A stretch of 64,000 nucleotides of DNA, from the NCBI GenBank assembly GCA_013397865.1, contig VZTI01005559.1:1565144-1629143 (forward strand). The letters run 5' to 3'. The notes under the pieces were generated by a model. The model worked only from the letters and a program-made list of their open reading frames with translations. It did no database searches and had not been told where the DNA came from. Position 1 is the first letter of the stretch; each line of letters starts with the position of its first letter. Both the position numbers and the translations under genes were made by a program. The stretch comes from Struthidea cinerea (taxonomy: Eukaryota > Chordata > Aves > Passeriformes > Corcoracidae). Positions 26,001-41,000 of this stretch are shown here, one piece after another.

Positions 26001-29000
26001 TAGTGTCAGTTTCCCTGCTTCTCTCTCACAAGCACGCTGAAATATTTTTCTTCATGGTTCCCTTCCCATTTGTTCAGACTACACGACATCCTGCCTCTTC
26101 TCTAGCACATGGAGTAGGCAGAGTATGAGCAGGGCCACCATTTAATACAGGCCTGAAGCTTGCTTTCAGGGGGTCACACACCAAACCTACCAAAGGTCTC
26201 ACATTCCCCCTGTGACCGAGTGATGGATGCGGAAGAAAAACCCTGTGATCTGGATGGGAGGAAGGTCATCATCTCACCTTCAGCTGTGGTTTGGGTGAGG
26301 AAGATGTCTTGGGGCTCCCAGCATCCCCATCTGAAGCCAAGAGGATGGGTGTAGGGCTAGCCCCAGCCGGAGGCTTGGGAGGCAGCCGGCTGGGGCTGGT
26401 CTTTAGGCTGCCTGTGGAGATGCTCCTACTGGTGTGCAGGGTGCTGGGCTGTGTCTCCCCTCTGAGGCTGGCCAGCTCGCTGGAGGAGGAGAAGGAGGAG
26501 TTGGTGGAGAGGCTGGCTGGGACAGCAGGGCTTTCACTGGAGGAGACGCTGGCCAGCGGTGCGTCGGCACTGGAAGTCTTGGCGGCTGTTGGCATGTGCA
26601 CAGTGGGCTCGGAGGAGCTTTTGGGCACTGAGGCCTCATCGGTGTCTCCGAGCACCTTGGCTGAATTCTCAGAGTTGATGCTCTCGAGGCTGAGGGCTGG
26701 AGACGGGGTGGAGGATGATGGCTCGGAGTGTGACAGCCTGGAGATGGGGTGGTGGGCTGCAAAGCAAAGGGAGAGCTCAGGGAGGAACGAAGGGACAGCC
26801 AGGAGAGAAGGGGAGGGTGGCGTACACTGGAGACAGGAGTCAGCGCAGTCTTGCCTGCAAATGCTGTGCTCCAGTGGGTAGAGAGGACATGGCAAATGCG
26901 AGCTAATGCAACCATCACTGCATAAAGGCCTGGCCTGCCAGGGTGATGCAGAGGCACCCAGGAAGGGGGAATCTCCAGGAGGATGCACAGGGGCTGCAGA
27001 AGAAGGATAAAGGAGCAGGAGGAAGCTCACCTAGCGGGGAAGCATTGGGGGCTCGTGGAGCTGGCCGCTTCTTTGCCTTTGGACTGCTGGTGGGAGTGAT
27101 GCCGTACCAGGGGTGGAGAGGCTTGGCAGCAGTCTCACTGTGCTCCTGCTCAGGTGTGCTCTTTTGGGCATCAGCACTTTCCACCTCCTCCTCATCATCT
27201 TCCTCAAAGGGGTTGTACGGTTTGGGCTCTGTGGCATCAGACCTGCTCTCCTCACTCCTGGCTTTCCCCACCTCGTCCCCATCCTCCTCCTCTGAAGTCC
27301 TGCTTGGAGTCTCATGGCTGTTGCCTGGGGGAGGAGGGGGTGCTGGCTTCTTCTTGGGCTCTGCTTGCACTAAGGCCATCCATGGTGGGTCCTTGGCTCT
27401 TGCGGCAGCTCCACCGCTGGTCGAAGAGAAAGAGAAATCGAGGTGGCAGAGACAAAGGTGGGGTGGGGAGACACCGGAGAGGGACTTAGCCCTTGGGGGA
27501 AAGGAAGCATGCAGCAGGATGTCTCCCATGCAGAAGCAGCTTTCTCATCCAAGGATGGCCCAAGGTTTCACCAGACAGAGCGTCTCACTCTCTGTGAGAA
27601 AAACCTATGGGCCTTAGGGAAGCACAGCCTGCCTGACTTGCCTGCTGGGCCCAGTGTTTTGGTGTCTGAATATTACAGCCTCCATCTGCTAAGCAGTGCT
27701 AAAGGCTGAGCTTTATGGGCATAGCTGCTCTTCCCTGCCCAACACCTTCCCCAGGACAAACCCTCCACAAGGCAGACCAGTGTCCCCTTCTCAGCACCCA
27801 TAGGCATGGCCGTTTCAGCAGGCATTTGGCAATCTGCCTGTGCCACAGAAACACCTTTCTAAAGCTCTCAAACTCTTTACAAACCCTAAGGGACAAATGC
27901 CCTGGGAGGTATGGATGAACGCTGTCAGCCTGACCATGCTGGGCTAGCACCTATTAGAAAAGAGACCTGGTCAAAGCCTACGTCCTCCTAATAGCAGGAG
28001 CTGATGGAGGTGGGAGAGAAGACCACAGGTGTGCTGTCCCCATAGCCCCACCTTGCTATGGAGTTTTCAGGTGATCTGCAAACAGAGGGACGTACCGATC
28101 AGAGGAGCAGGGTCTCCCTCGAGGTTTTGGGACAGGGGGGCTGGGTTCAGGTACCCGACCTAGAAAGACACAGGGTCAGACTGTCACAACACCAAAAGGA
28201 CATGAAGAAAGAGGTTAAATCAACATGAGGCACCTCTTAGATATCTTCTCACAGGAAGGTGGCTATTCTCACTCACTGAAGACCTCATGGTATTTCTCCC
28301 ACAGTCGATGCAGCCAGCTAACCCCAAACATCCCCTTTGCCTTTTTACCCCCTCTTCAACCTGGGAGCTGCACCTGGAGAACTGACATGCCACTCTGTCC
28401 CCACACCTGCAAACTCCTCTAGCTCTCCCATCTTCCCTCCACACTGGCAGCAACCTTCGGAGAGCTCTGGAGAAATACAAAGGAGCAGACAGGCAGGAAA
28501 ACTAGTACTGCTCTCCTCACTATGGGGATGGCTGGCAATTACTGGCAATCAAAGGCCTGGTGTCTGAGCCCAAGATTTATTCAGAGGCAGATAGGAGCGT
28601 CAGGCTGCAGAAAAGGAAGGGAGCTCATCCAACCTGCAGCTGACCACCTCGGCCGCTGAGGATGTGGAGGGTAACCCCTGCCACCACCGTGCCCTCTTAC
28701 CGTTCACCATGCCGGGCCCACACTCGCTGCCCTCGCCCTGCAGAGTGGACCTGGGCCGGGGGACAGGGTGGGAGGTTGGAGGGGAGAGGGCGGACGCATC
28801 GGTGGCCCTCCTTGGGGCAGGGGTGGGACGTGAGTCTCTGAGCCGTCCATCCAGCAGGCTGGCTTTGTCCTGGGTGAGCCCTGCAGGCTTGCTGGGGATT
28901 GGAGGCCTCGGGGGAGTTTGGGAGACAGGTGCCCCACTGCCAGCATGAGCAGGGGGTGTCGGTGTCTCTGCTTTGCTGGCTGTGCTGTCCTCCTCTGCTG

Positions 29001-32000
29001 GGCCAGGGAGGCCCTCTGCAAGCACAGGGGTCTCTGCCACACTCTCCTGGGAGTCACCATCATCCTTCCCCACCTCTGCTCCTGTGTGGACAGCATCCTC
29101 TCCCATGCTGTCAGCCCCAGTCTCAGTTCTTAGCTCTGGTGACTGTCGGTCTGGGCTGGGCCTCCTCTCTGCCTTCCCGCTCACGGCCAATTTACCACGA
29201 TGCTGCATGCAGACAAAAGTCCCCGCCTCTGACCCAGGCTTGTATGACCCTGGGAGCAGCGTGCTGGAGCATTCCTTACACCTGCGAACGAGAAGAGAGA
29301 GCACCATGAGATGGGGGATGCCATCCTACCCTTCCCAGAAGGCAACAGACCTGGAAGACCCTTGTGGGGACACAGAATTAGTTCTCACCCCTGCTCCTAA
29401 ATCCTAGAGTGCTCTTGGGGAAGTCATGCGGGAAAGAAGAGGAGTAGAGAAATGTCACCAGGCCACTGTAGGAACCCATGGCAAGTTCACAACTCAAATA
29501 CTGCATGCCTTTGGGTTCTTCCTTCATCTCAGAAAGGATTTAAGAGATGTGGAAGGGTGACAGTTGATATTGGGATATGGTGTGGTTTCCAGACTTGGAA
29601 TGGGGAGAGGGATCAACCATTCACAGACATGAAACAGTGACTATCAGCTGGAATTAGGGAGCAACTGGTTCAGAACTGGCACAGGGAGGGTATGGGCTGC
29701 CTTGTGGGGGCTAAGGGTCCAGGCAGGTTAAAGAACTGTCAGACACATTTGTTTGTAAAACAACCCCCCCAACTCTGGTTATTAAATAAATTGACATCAA
29801 TTCCAACTTGGGAAATTACTACATGGGAGGCTTCCAGAGTATTCAGGAGAAGCAGCACACAAGCCCGGCCTGGTCTCATGCTCAGCTTCAGGAATGATGA
29901 CCATGGCATTCAGCTGGGCCACAGCATTAGGCCGGAAGGACAAGGGCATTACGCAGCAGGGCCATTCTTACTCTCTGAAATTGGGCTAATAGCTTCCCTG
30001 TCCTTCGCTGTCTGCCACATCTCCCTGGATCATCCACTCTTCCCCCAGTGAGCCTCTGAATGCTTCCTAATGAAGCCCTCCAGGTGCAAGCGTGATACAA
30101 AGCACTGGCAACCAAGTCAGTCCTTCTCCACCTGGGAAGGGAGGTGGATAGCAGACATGAAAGACAGCCAAAGGCAAGGGGCTGATCAAGCACTCCCATG
30201 AAAACCAAGCTTGTTCCTTCTTGTCTGAATACCTGGTGCTTGCAGCAGCTGGCTGCCCTACGCTGCCAGCAGATAATTTTGGCAAGGAATTCTGCTCTGG
30301 GCATCCAGTTGACTGGGATTTCCTTTGAAATGGAGAGCAGAAGTGTGAGGACATAGGGACTCTAGAGAGAAGGGGTATGATGAAATGAAGAGGTGGAAAG
30401 CTCAGACAAAGGGAGAAAGCAGTTTGCTTTGGGTTTAACTCCATCAGCCCAGGGGAACCGCTGCCACAGGACTTTTCTGATCAAACACCGTCCATGAGTC
30501 AGCACGGGAGAAAAAAAACAAAACAGAAAACAGACAAGAAGAGAATCAGGAGGCAAAACATTTGGGATAAAATTACAGAGATCTCCCAGCTCAGTCTGAA
30601 GGGCCAGGAGCTGTGGCACGGCAGACATGGCACCTCTCCTATTCCTGGCCCATGAGGACAGTGGGAATGCTGCACCTGCACTCAAAAACTCCTGCTTTTG
30701 CCCCATCTGCAGATGGGAAGTCTGAATGGCCCCAGCTCAGCTCCCCTCCTGCGATGCCATTTCTATGGCACATCCCCAACTGGCTTAGGCAGGTGAATGA
30801 GGCCTCCCACATCTTCCCAGTGGCTTGATGTTTCTGTCCTCAGAGGTCAACTCCTGTCCTGTGGCCCATGGGAGAGATCTCATTCCTTCCTCATCAGAGC
30901 AGGAAAAGCAAAGTGAAATGATTTCACAGGTGCTGCAGGTAAGGACCTGCACTCAGGGAGTAACCACAGAGCTGCTGACGTGTAAACCCTCACTCCTCAG
31001 TTTGTTAACAGTCTGCAGCTCTCCGCATGCTCCCTGGGAGCTCAGCACCACCCAGGCAGCATGGAAGCCTGTATATCCAGCTGAGGATGTGGAGCGTAGG
31101 TGGAAGGAGGTCTGTAGGATGATGTCATGGCTTAGACCTCATTGGAAGGTGAAGGGGGGGTGGTCCTGGGTGGGCAGGTGGTAAAGAGGCAGAGCATCCT
31201 TGTTTACGGAGGTGGAAGCTCAAGAGGCTGGGATCCCAAGTAAGTGAAGTGGGAAAGCACAAGTCAGCAAGGGAGGCAGGGAGTAGGGTAGGAATGGAGC
31301 ACAGGGACACAAGGGGCTAGTCAGACCTCTGGGACAGGGGGCTGGCAGGCAAACGGAACATCTTCACTCTCTTTTCAAGCACTGTTGTTCATGTTCCATG
31401 CTGCCCAGGGACGCAGACACTCAAAGATGGAGTGCAGCTGGCCTCAGACCCCCGGTATGCCGAGGAGAGAGGCCGCCCCAGCAGGCCTGGCCACCACGTA
31501 CCTGAAGCACTGGCGGTGGTAGAGCTTGCCCTCAGCCAGGTAGCGCTGCACCAGGTGGACGTGCTGCTGGCAGGCTGCGCAGGTGCTGCTGAGCGCGCTG
31601 CGCTGGGACCGCTCTGAGGGCTCCGCGGGGGCATCCTCCTGGGACACAACGCACAGGCAGCTCAGGATGGGGGCCACGAGCTGCTCCCCAGACCACGGAT
31701 TCTCCAGAGCAGCTGCTCCCTGTGCAAGGCCCATCGCTGAGGGCTCGTGGCACAGCTCAGGGGCTGACCTCAGGGGCTGACAATGCACAGAACAGCTGCC
31801 CTCAAGCCCAGGCACAGGCAGGCTGCCTCTTCCCAAATTAGAAGGGGCCACTCCAAAAGTTGCCTTGCCCCTATCTGCAGCTGAAGGGCTGTGGAAGGGA
31901 CTAATCTATACCTCACGCACCAGGGTCCTGCAAGACATTGGAAAAGGTTCCATCCCAGACAACTGCTAAAACCTGAAATAAAGGGCATCTTTTCTGCCCT

Positions 32001-35000
32001 TCTAGTCCCACATTCCTGCTCTTTCCTCATCTACAGGGTTATCCCCACATAGGAAGGAGAGTGTTTGTACCTTGGGTGGTTCAAGGAACCATCCAGCACC
32101 AATCTGCCCAACCTCTTGCCTGCCATGGACAAATTACAGTCCAAAAATCACTCTCTCAGCTGGATCCCACAAGGAAACAAAATCCCAAACACCCCTCACA
32201 CCCAAAATACACAGGCAGGCCCCTGCAGCGATCCATGGCTCTGTGACAGGCTTTTTCCCATCTCCTCACCAGCAGTGCAGGGGGTACCACTGCCTCAGTC
32301 TGGCTTTGAATTAAGAAATTGAGTACCTGTGGTCCTGAAGGACTCTCAGCTGCAGCCACGGGCGTCTTGTGGGACAGCAGAGGAGGAGAGGAGGCTGCAG
32401 CTGGGCGCCTCATAGGCGGAGGGACGCTGGCTGGAGGCAAGAGGGAAGGAGGATCAGGCATGGAGAGAAGTGTGACTCACACCACCCATGTGTGGGAAGG
32501 GGAGGGGAAAAAAAATAAAATCATCCAGCCTTGTGACATAGGATGAGACCTGCCGCTCCCAACACTTCTGTGCTTATTTTAGGTGGAAGAGACAAACACA
32601 ACTAATAATGGGTCAGCTGTGAGGCTGCCAGAGAGCCTGGTCTGCTGTGGATCCCCTTCTGTGGCCCAGGGATACCAGCTTCCCACTGTGATTTTATTTA
32701 CTCATCAAATGCTACTTGGCTTCCTTGTAATCGACTCCCTAAGCAACGCTCAAAGCCCAGAGCAGCTGGGGTAGCTGCTGATGTATTGTTGTGATCCAAT
32801 GGGCCCCAGGGCTTCCAGGCTGTCAGCAGGTCTGTGAAGCATCTCTTGCTGTCGGGGCTGGAACTCACACACCAGTCCCCAGCGGGATTCCTTGGCTGGG
32901 AGACCAGTATCCCGGGAGAAGCCCGGATGTGTACAAGTGGAAGAGATTTATCTGATGTTGGGGCTACAGAGTGGAACAGGAGACCTGGAGCCCTCATCTC
33001 CACCCAGCCGAAGGACGCCCAGGAAGAGCTGTCTCGGAGCACTCAGCTCAGGTAGCAGTTGTAGGGACTGATGAGCTGATTTGAAACGCCCCACCCTGGC
33101 CCCACTCTCTCTGTCCTCCAGTCACTTTACCTGTACCTATGTGACAAAAATTAGCTGTGATAGGCAGGCTCCTATCTAGCTTTCTCCTATTTTAGTGGGC
33201 TAGAGCAAATCACAAAGGGTTCTGGTGAGCACCAGGGGTGGTGGCCCAACCCAAGCTGGCAGGAATGCAGCGCAGAGGGAGGAGAAAGGCGTTCCTTTTT
33301 CCACAGCCTGAGCTGTTACATCACTCCCCACCTCTTGTGAAACCTCACCCCAATGTGCTTTCTCTTCCAGGCCTTCCTCGGGGCCACCAGCAAGATGCAG
33401 GAGAGGCGGGTGCTACCTGCTCCTCTCCTCTTCCCCACAAACACACACAGCTCCCAGTTGCCACAGGAAGGAGGAAGCACAAGGTGATGCTGGGTTTCCT
33501 GTACTCAAACAGGGCCAAACTGGAAGCCAGAAGGGTGGGAGGACACTCACCTTGGCTGGGGTTGTTGAAATGGTTGTAGTACTGAGACACATAAGTCATG
33601 ATGCTGAGGCAGTCGGGGACTTTCATGGAGACCATATCATTGGGATCTAGCAGGGCTGGGATGCCCAGCTCCCGCTCTGCCAGCTCAAAGGCCTGCAGGA
33701 ACAGCACAGAGGCATTTAGGAAAGAAAACTGATGCATGGCATCCCTGATGGACAGAGGCTTCCAGACATGCTGCTTGACTAAAAAAAGTAGCAACAGAAG
33801 CAAGGTTCCCTTCAAGTTTTCACTGAAAAAAAACCCCAGTGTTTTTTTAACTCATTGGGGACACCAGCAGTGCCCTCATGCAAGAGCCTGGCAGAGCCTT
33901 GGCTGGCACCATGAAGGGGCGAGGGCTGGCAGATACTTCCAGTGACACTGAACTCTACTCAGCAGTGTCCCTGGCCACCCCAACTGCTCACCCCACAGAA
34001 GCACTGACTGCCCATCCTTTCATGCTCTGTGGTGACACACCTTCCCCTCCCACAATCAACAGAGCCATGCTGGCTCAACATCCAGCACCCTGCCATGCAC
34101 AAGCCAGTACTTTCAGTGCTTTGCTGTGTCTCAGCAAGCAGCAATGAGGACACTGTGATAAGAAGCACCCACCTCCTCCAACTGCACACACAGCTCCCCA
34201 GAAAGAAGGAATGGAGGAGGGAAAAAGCTGTTTGAGAGTTTCCCACTTAGCAGCATATGTGGATTACTGTCTACACACTGGCCAGCCCTCTGCTGAGCCA
34301 AGGGCAGTGGACCCACATTGATCTCCCAGGGAGGAGGGTGCAAGACTATGGCAGGGACTGAAGAGAAATAAGCCAGGAGGAGATGAGAGTGGTTTGGACA
34401 CTGCATGGTGAAGTACCAGGTGCACAGATAAAGGTACCGGGTGTGGGTAAACACTGAAGGCGCCTAGTCTCTGGGGCATGAGGTGCGATGCATGGTGTGA
34501 GATACAAAGAAAAAGAATGGAGAAACAAAAGAAAATGGTTATTTGCAGTAACTAGGGGTATAAAAGTGCCCCCCGTGGACATCCTGCTCTGCTCAGCCTG
34601 GCTTTAAGCCAGTTTTCTGGACTGAGTCTTGCTGAACACAAGGCTGCAAGCAGCAAGGAGTGAAGAGAGACCCCACCTGAGAGGTCCCTAATAGGACAAG
34701 ATACCCATTGTTTGGGTCTCGAATGGAAAAAGCTGCTAATGACTGAAAGGGGCTAACTGGTCTAGTAAAGGATGTGCCAGGACACAGCTGGAGAGCCCTA
34801 ATCCTGTAAATCCCAAATCATAGAATCGCAGAATGGCTAGGGTTGAAAGAGACCTCAGAGGTCATCTAGCCCAAACCCCTGCTAAAGCAGGTTCACCTAA
34901 AAGCAGGTGACACAAAATCACATCCAGCTGGGGTTTGAGTATCTCCAGAGCAAGAGACTCCACTTCCTCTCTGGACAGCCTGGTCCAGTGCTCTGCCACC

Positions 35001-38000
35001 CTCACAGTAAAAAATGTTTCTCCTCATAATCAGCTGAGGAACTCTTCTATTTCAGTTTGTACCTGTTGCCCCTTCTCCTGTTGCTGGGCACCACTGAAGA
35101 GTCTGGTCTCATCCTCAACATCTGCCCTTAAGATATTTGTATGTAGCTTAACTCATCTTGGGAAGCTGATGGGCCATGCCTTTCCACAGACTATCATATG
35201 GAGCCTGCAGCAATTAGGTCTTTCTCTCGTTTAAAAAAACCAGGGCTGTTGCTGCTCTGTCCTACCACTAGCCCCTGGGGCTGGGCACCTCCCCATTCCC
35301 CACTGCCTGCTTCTGCTACTGGCTCCAGCTGTGCCAAGCAGGAAAGGAATATTGCAGACCAGGGTCCAGCATGACCTTCCTCTCTGCCTATGCCTGAAGT
35401 AAAACTAGCTTCCTGCTTCCATTGCCTGCAAATCTGGAACAAATGAGGTCAAAAAGATGTTGCACCATTTAAATCTTCACCTGAGATGTTGTCTTGGCAA
35501 CTATTAGGATAACCAGGCTGGAAGCTGATGTTTCAGATTCCCTTGTTTCCAGAGGAGCTCCTGCCTATTACTTACAAACACAGATTTTTCTCACACCCTC
35601 AGCACTGTCACAAATTCCTCCCACACGACATGACCTCCATCAAGTCACTCTCACATCACTTCTTCCTTCTGTGCACTGCAGAACGGGGACTTACCAAGCG
35701 ATTATTCTCATAGACGTCATCCTTGGAGAGAGAATCAAAGTCTCTGAAATGAGAAAGCACAAAATATGAGGTGCAGAGAAAAAGTGTCCCTATGCCACCA
35801 CATACAGATTCCCAGGACAGTCAACCTTACAACAACTCAACACATAAGACCCTAGATAAACAAAACCTTGGCAAAGCAGATTTCAGGTTGTAACGGCACA
35901 AGGAAACCAAGTGGAAATTGCAATTAAAAAAAGAAAGCAAGTCCCAAATGGGTGGTGACCAGGAAATTAAAATGTCATTCTTGTCTCTTGTTACCCGCTT
36001 CTGCCCTTGAGATTAAAGGCTGCAGAAATACCAGGGCCATGTTTCAGTTAGCACCAAACACTGCTGCACCAAAGAGTGCACGACATCACCCCAAACTTGC
36101 TTTTCCAAGGCTGCTGGCACAACAGTGGAGGATGGGGATACAGATCCCTCACCTCAAGAGAAAGAAGCAACAGACACAGCTCAGGTGGCTCTATGAGGGT
36201 CCCTAGACAAACCTCCCTGCACCATCTCAAGGAATTTGGGGTGACACAGAAGATCATAAACTGCACTTCTGCCCTTGCTTTCCCCCAAACATCCACACTG
36301 CACAACAAACCGAGCTCGGCTGCAGCCTTTGGAGCTGAATGCAAGGTGCTCAGGGCACACAGAGGAACCCCAGCAGTCTCCAGCCCAGGGGATTCACTTG
36401 TTCCAACCCATTTCACTTGTTCCCCTGGAGCCCTTTGGGGGTTCAGCCTGGCCACAGGGACTGATTAGCTGCCTTCACCAGGGAAGCAGAGGGCAGAAAG
36501 TTAAAGCAGTCTGCAGGCTTTTAACAGAGGGGGAGAAATGCAGGAAGGAGTTAGTTATGGCTTTTGCATGTGCACGTGGGTACAATGTGTGAAAACAGCA
36601 TCACGCTGCACTGCTTACAGCCCCTTCCTGCCAAGGATCTTAGTTTTGTTACACAAAACCCCCTCATGCAGCAGCCTGGTGTGCCTGCTGGCTGGATTCA
36701 CGGGGAAGGATGCAGTTCAGAGAGGTCTAGGGTCAAGCAAAGCCACCCCAATGGACCACAGAGAGGTGCCAAAGCTTGGGAGACCAACACAGAAGGACAA
36801 TTCAAATTAGAGAGAGGAATGCATCCCCCACCCCAAAGGTGGTGGGTAGGAACTGGGAGAGATGGCACCACGCACCTGAGGAGAGGGGCTACAGGAACCT
36901 TCCTCCATCCCCCTTTGGATTTTATTGCCTTTTCCTGTAACACCAACACGACCTGTCCCAGCACCACATGGCAGGGCAGCCAGCCCCTCCTCGAAGCCCC
37001 TCACGCAGCTTTCCCAAAGCTGCAGAGGAAGTCCGTGATGAGCTCAGGAAGGTTTTCCCAGCTGCCTACACCACCATAAAATTACACTTCCTCCGTTCAA
37101 AAGCAAGAGGCTGCTGGTGCCGTTTCCTCATGACGAAGGAAGCTGCAGCCGCTCGCTGCTGCAGGAGCAAACGCAGCACACACGCAGAAAGGTGGGCTGG
37201 ATGTGCAGCTCTGTTACCTTCCTGAAAGCTCATGTGAATACATGCACAGAGCTCAGACTGCTCAAAATACCACTTTTCCTTCTCTACATGCTGGTGAGCA
37301 AAGGTTTCAGCTGCAGCCTTTGCTTTGATGTCAAAACCACTGCCATTTTTGTAATTATAACTAGTCTCCACTGGGAGATGTTTTTTCCCTAAGTTTTTGT
37401 TTTGTTTCTGCCTAGGAAAGTCCTTTAACCTTGCAGTATTATTTTTTTTTTTCCCTTTTAAAGAAAATGCCAACTTGGAACACAGGAGAAGCAATGACAG
37501 CAAAGTTATATATCAACTGCCCTCTAAACATTCATGACCTTCATTTTGAATGCCTTCACTTTCAGGATATGGGAGTGGTGTAGCTGGAAGCTCGAAGACT
37601 CCTTGGTGGGCTGGGCTGGGCGAGTATTTTCTGACAGACAAAACATCATGTCCATTCCACTCTGCCCCAGCGAACCAAAGCTGTTTCAGTAAACCAAGGC
37701 AACTCCATTAGGAAAAGCAGATGCCAGCAGAGAGGACATGAAGCTCAAGAGGTAATGAGGGGGTAGCAAGCAGCAAGGGAATAGAAGATTTTTTTCCACT
37801 AATGTAGGATTGCAGACTCTCAGCTTTACCCGAGACATTGAAGTCCATCAGTACAAGGCTCCAGGGATCAGTTTATTCAGTTCCTCTCCACTGCATTTTC
37901 CAGCTCCCTCTCTGACAAGCCAAGCAGGACCACACTGACCTGCATTGCTCCTGACACGAGCACTCCCATATGCCATTTGGTCACGTGGCATCCTGTGGCT

Positions 38001-41000
38001 CCAGGCACACTCCCAGTACCAACCTGCAAGGAGTGTGGCCTCTCAGGCACAGGGAAAAGTCACTCCAGACACACCCCTTTCCCCTCTATAAACTGTCTCC
38101 TCTGCAGAGAGCCCAGAACTTGCCATCTCGCAATTCCATCACATGTGGCTGCATGTCACATTATTTCCTCGCCCTGATCTCAGCAGTCTTTCATCCAGCC
38201 CTGCTCAGGCTCCTCTCCTGCCAACATACCCATCCAAGGGATCAGATGTAAGAACAGGCAAGACTCTGGCTATCCCAGCTGAGCAACTGTCTTGACTCAG
38301 CAAACCCCAGCGTTGTACCATATCCTGGAGTAATATTTCTATGCAAATAGCATCCCAGGCACTTACCTAATTAGATACATGCAGAGCCACTAAGCACTGC
38401 AGGGTTTAGGGCAGCTGCCAGGGAGCACAGCAGATCCAGGGAAGGGGGAAGGGTGTGCCGTACAGCTAAAACCAGAGCAAATTCCTGGATTCCTCAAATA
38501 TAAATCATGAGCACTTTAAGGCAGTGCCACATAATAAGCCATTCAGCTTTCCAGGTTCTAGTCAGGGAAATGCAAGCAGTACATGGGAAGGAACAAACAA
38601 GATTTGTGATCCTGCCTGTAACCAAACCCACGGCTCTAGGGACACACAGCAGTGTTCCTAAAACAGCTCTCATCTCCTGTTTTCCTCAAGCCTCCATCTC
38701 TCCCAGCACTCAAAAGGCATGTGCCATACTCCTTTATTCTTCTCACCCCTGAATGCCAAGATCCTTCCCTGAGCTCCAGGGAGGCTGTACAGCTTGGGAC
38801 GCTGAAAGATGCTCTTTGCTTCACTAAGCTGTAGCAAATGCCTTGTAAACACTAATTTCATGCTTCGGATTTCTAGAGCACTGAGCAAACAAGCTCATTA
38901 ATCCCCACAGTCCACTGTCAAGTTGGTCTGGATGTTGCCAGCTTAACTGAAAAGGGAAGAGAAGAGATTAAATGTCTCATCTCCAGATCACACAGCCAGC
39001 AGCGCGGTCAGAGGCTAAATCCAAGTTTCCCATTTCCCTCACTGGGACAGCGAGGCCAAGTGAAGTGCCTACAACAGTGGAGTCAGGGATTTTCACCTTC
39101 ATGATTCAACACACAGGTCCTACAGGTATGTACCTCATTATTGGCGGTCACTTCAAGACACCTTTAGCTGGATTCAGTAGACACTGAGTTCCAGTCTACT
39201 TCTTTCAAGAAGCCCAAACCTATAGTGTTTCCAAGAGCTCTGCAGGAGCTGCTCCAAAGCTCTCCAGGGCAGCCTCCCTCCGATGCCATTTGCCTTATCA
39301 CAAGGTGATTGTGTTCAAATCAGGGGTCAGGTGGAAGACTGTCCTGAGTCTCACTTACCCATATGGTCTTTCACGACAGCCTCTTCCTCAGTGTGTCCCC
39401 TCCCAGCACAGCAGCACAAGGGGGGTGCATCCAGGCAGGGCCAGAAAACCGGGACAGGCTGACAGCCACCACAGCAGCAATGCCCAGGGGATCAGGGTGG
39501 CAGAGCAGCGGTGTCACACAGGTAGAGAAGAGCTTCAGCTCAGCCCTCATATGGGTGCGCCCATTCCTCCCCTCTGCAATCCCAGGGGAAGCCAGCAGGA
39601 AGCAGGGAAGCAGCCGCGTGCAGAGGAACTCCAGCCTTCGGGGAGCAGCGCAGCTGTCCCGTGCGGGCCAGGAGAGCCCCGCACAAAGGAAGACCACACA
39701 AGGTCAGAAACGCACTCACAGGTCCCTGCCAAGTCCCATTACTGGGCTGACTGAAAGCACTTTAGAAGACAAGAAGGGCAACCACTTTTCCTCTGCCGTC
39801 AGGAGATTTACTGCCTCTGATCCAATCTTCCCACTTCCAAATCGGGACAGGCTGAAGAAGCTGGAATCAGATGAAATGATGCTACTCTCCTGACGCCGTC
39901 TGAAAATCCTTCTACAACATGCCATGTCCTTGTAAGGCCCTGGGCTCTGTCTCTACAATGCAGCTCGTGCAAAGGACCTGTGAAGCATGTAGTTAGGACA
40001 TCTGCCAGGAGCAGTTTTAAGCCCACTGACAACTTAAGAGCAGCAGTCTCTGCTTAATGGGATGGTAAATATGGTTAATGGGAAACCATCAGGTGGTTTT
40101 AGTGGTGTTTATCATATGCTTTTGCTGAACCTCTGCTTTTCAGTTCCCAGTTACTGTGCCATTTACAAAAAAAATTAATAATTGCAAGTGTTCCTGCCCT
40201 TAATTTGCCTCTTCCCATCCAGCAGCTTTGCAGCTGGGAGCATTTTCAGAGGCTCCTTTCTAGCTAGTCAGAGCGAGCCACACCATCCAAGAGCTGCAGG
40301 ACACAAGACCACACAGCTCCTTCAAGACCCAGAACGACGCAAAGACACCTCAACTCTCAGTCATTCCAGAACACCATGATGAGGGTTTTGGGACAACCAC
40401 CTGAAACACAGCAGGCAGCAGCTCGGTTTCCAGCCTACCTGCTCCACTTCAGCTTGTAAGGACACAGGCCTGTTTCACCCTCTCACGGACACCACAGCTC
40501 CACAGTGGAGTCACAGTCAACTCTCTGCCTGACAGTGATTGCTGTCACGGCAAAAGGCCTTCCTGGGGCCAGCTCAGGAAGGAGAATTTGGTCAGTTTGG
40601 GCAACCTCAGAGGAAGAACCACCAGTCCCAGAGCAGAACACAACAGGGGGTGCATCACCCTTGTCGGCTTTACGGGCAGGCAAAGGAGCGCATGCACGCC
40701 GGAGGCTCAGCGAGGTGGGGCGATCCCTACCTGCACTGCAAGGGCTACCAAGGATTAGAGCAGATGGGCGCCGGATTCCCAGCGCCACCGGGGCACACAG
40801 GGTTACAGCGGCAGGTCGGGGCAGATTCCTTCCAGCGGCTCAGCCAGTTTCTCCAGCCTGACACTGTGCCCCCAAGCAATCCCAAACTCACTGTCTGCCT
40901 CCTGAAACTCACATTCCCCCTCAGAGACACCCAAGCTGGGGGAGGCTAGAGAGACTCAACACCACTACTGGCATTTGCTACCTCCTGCTTTCACTGTGGC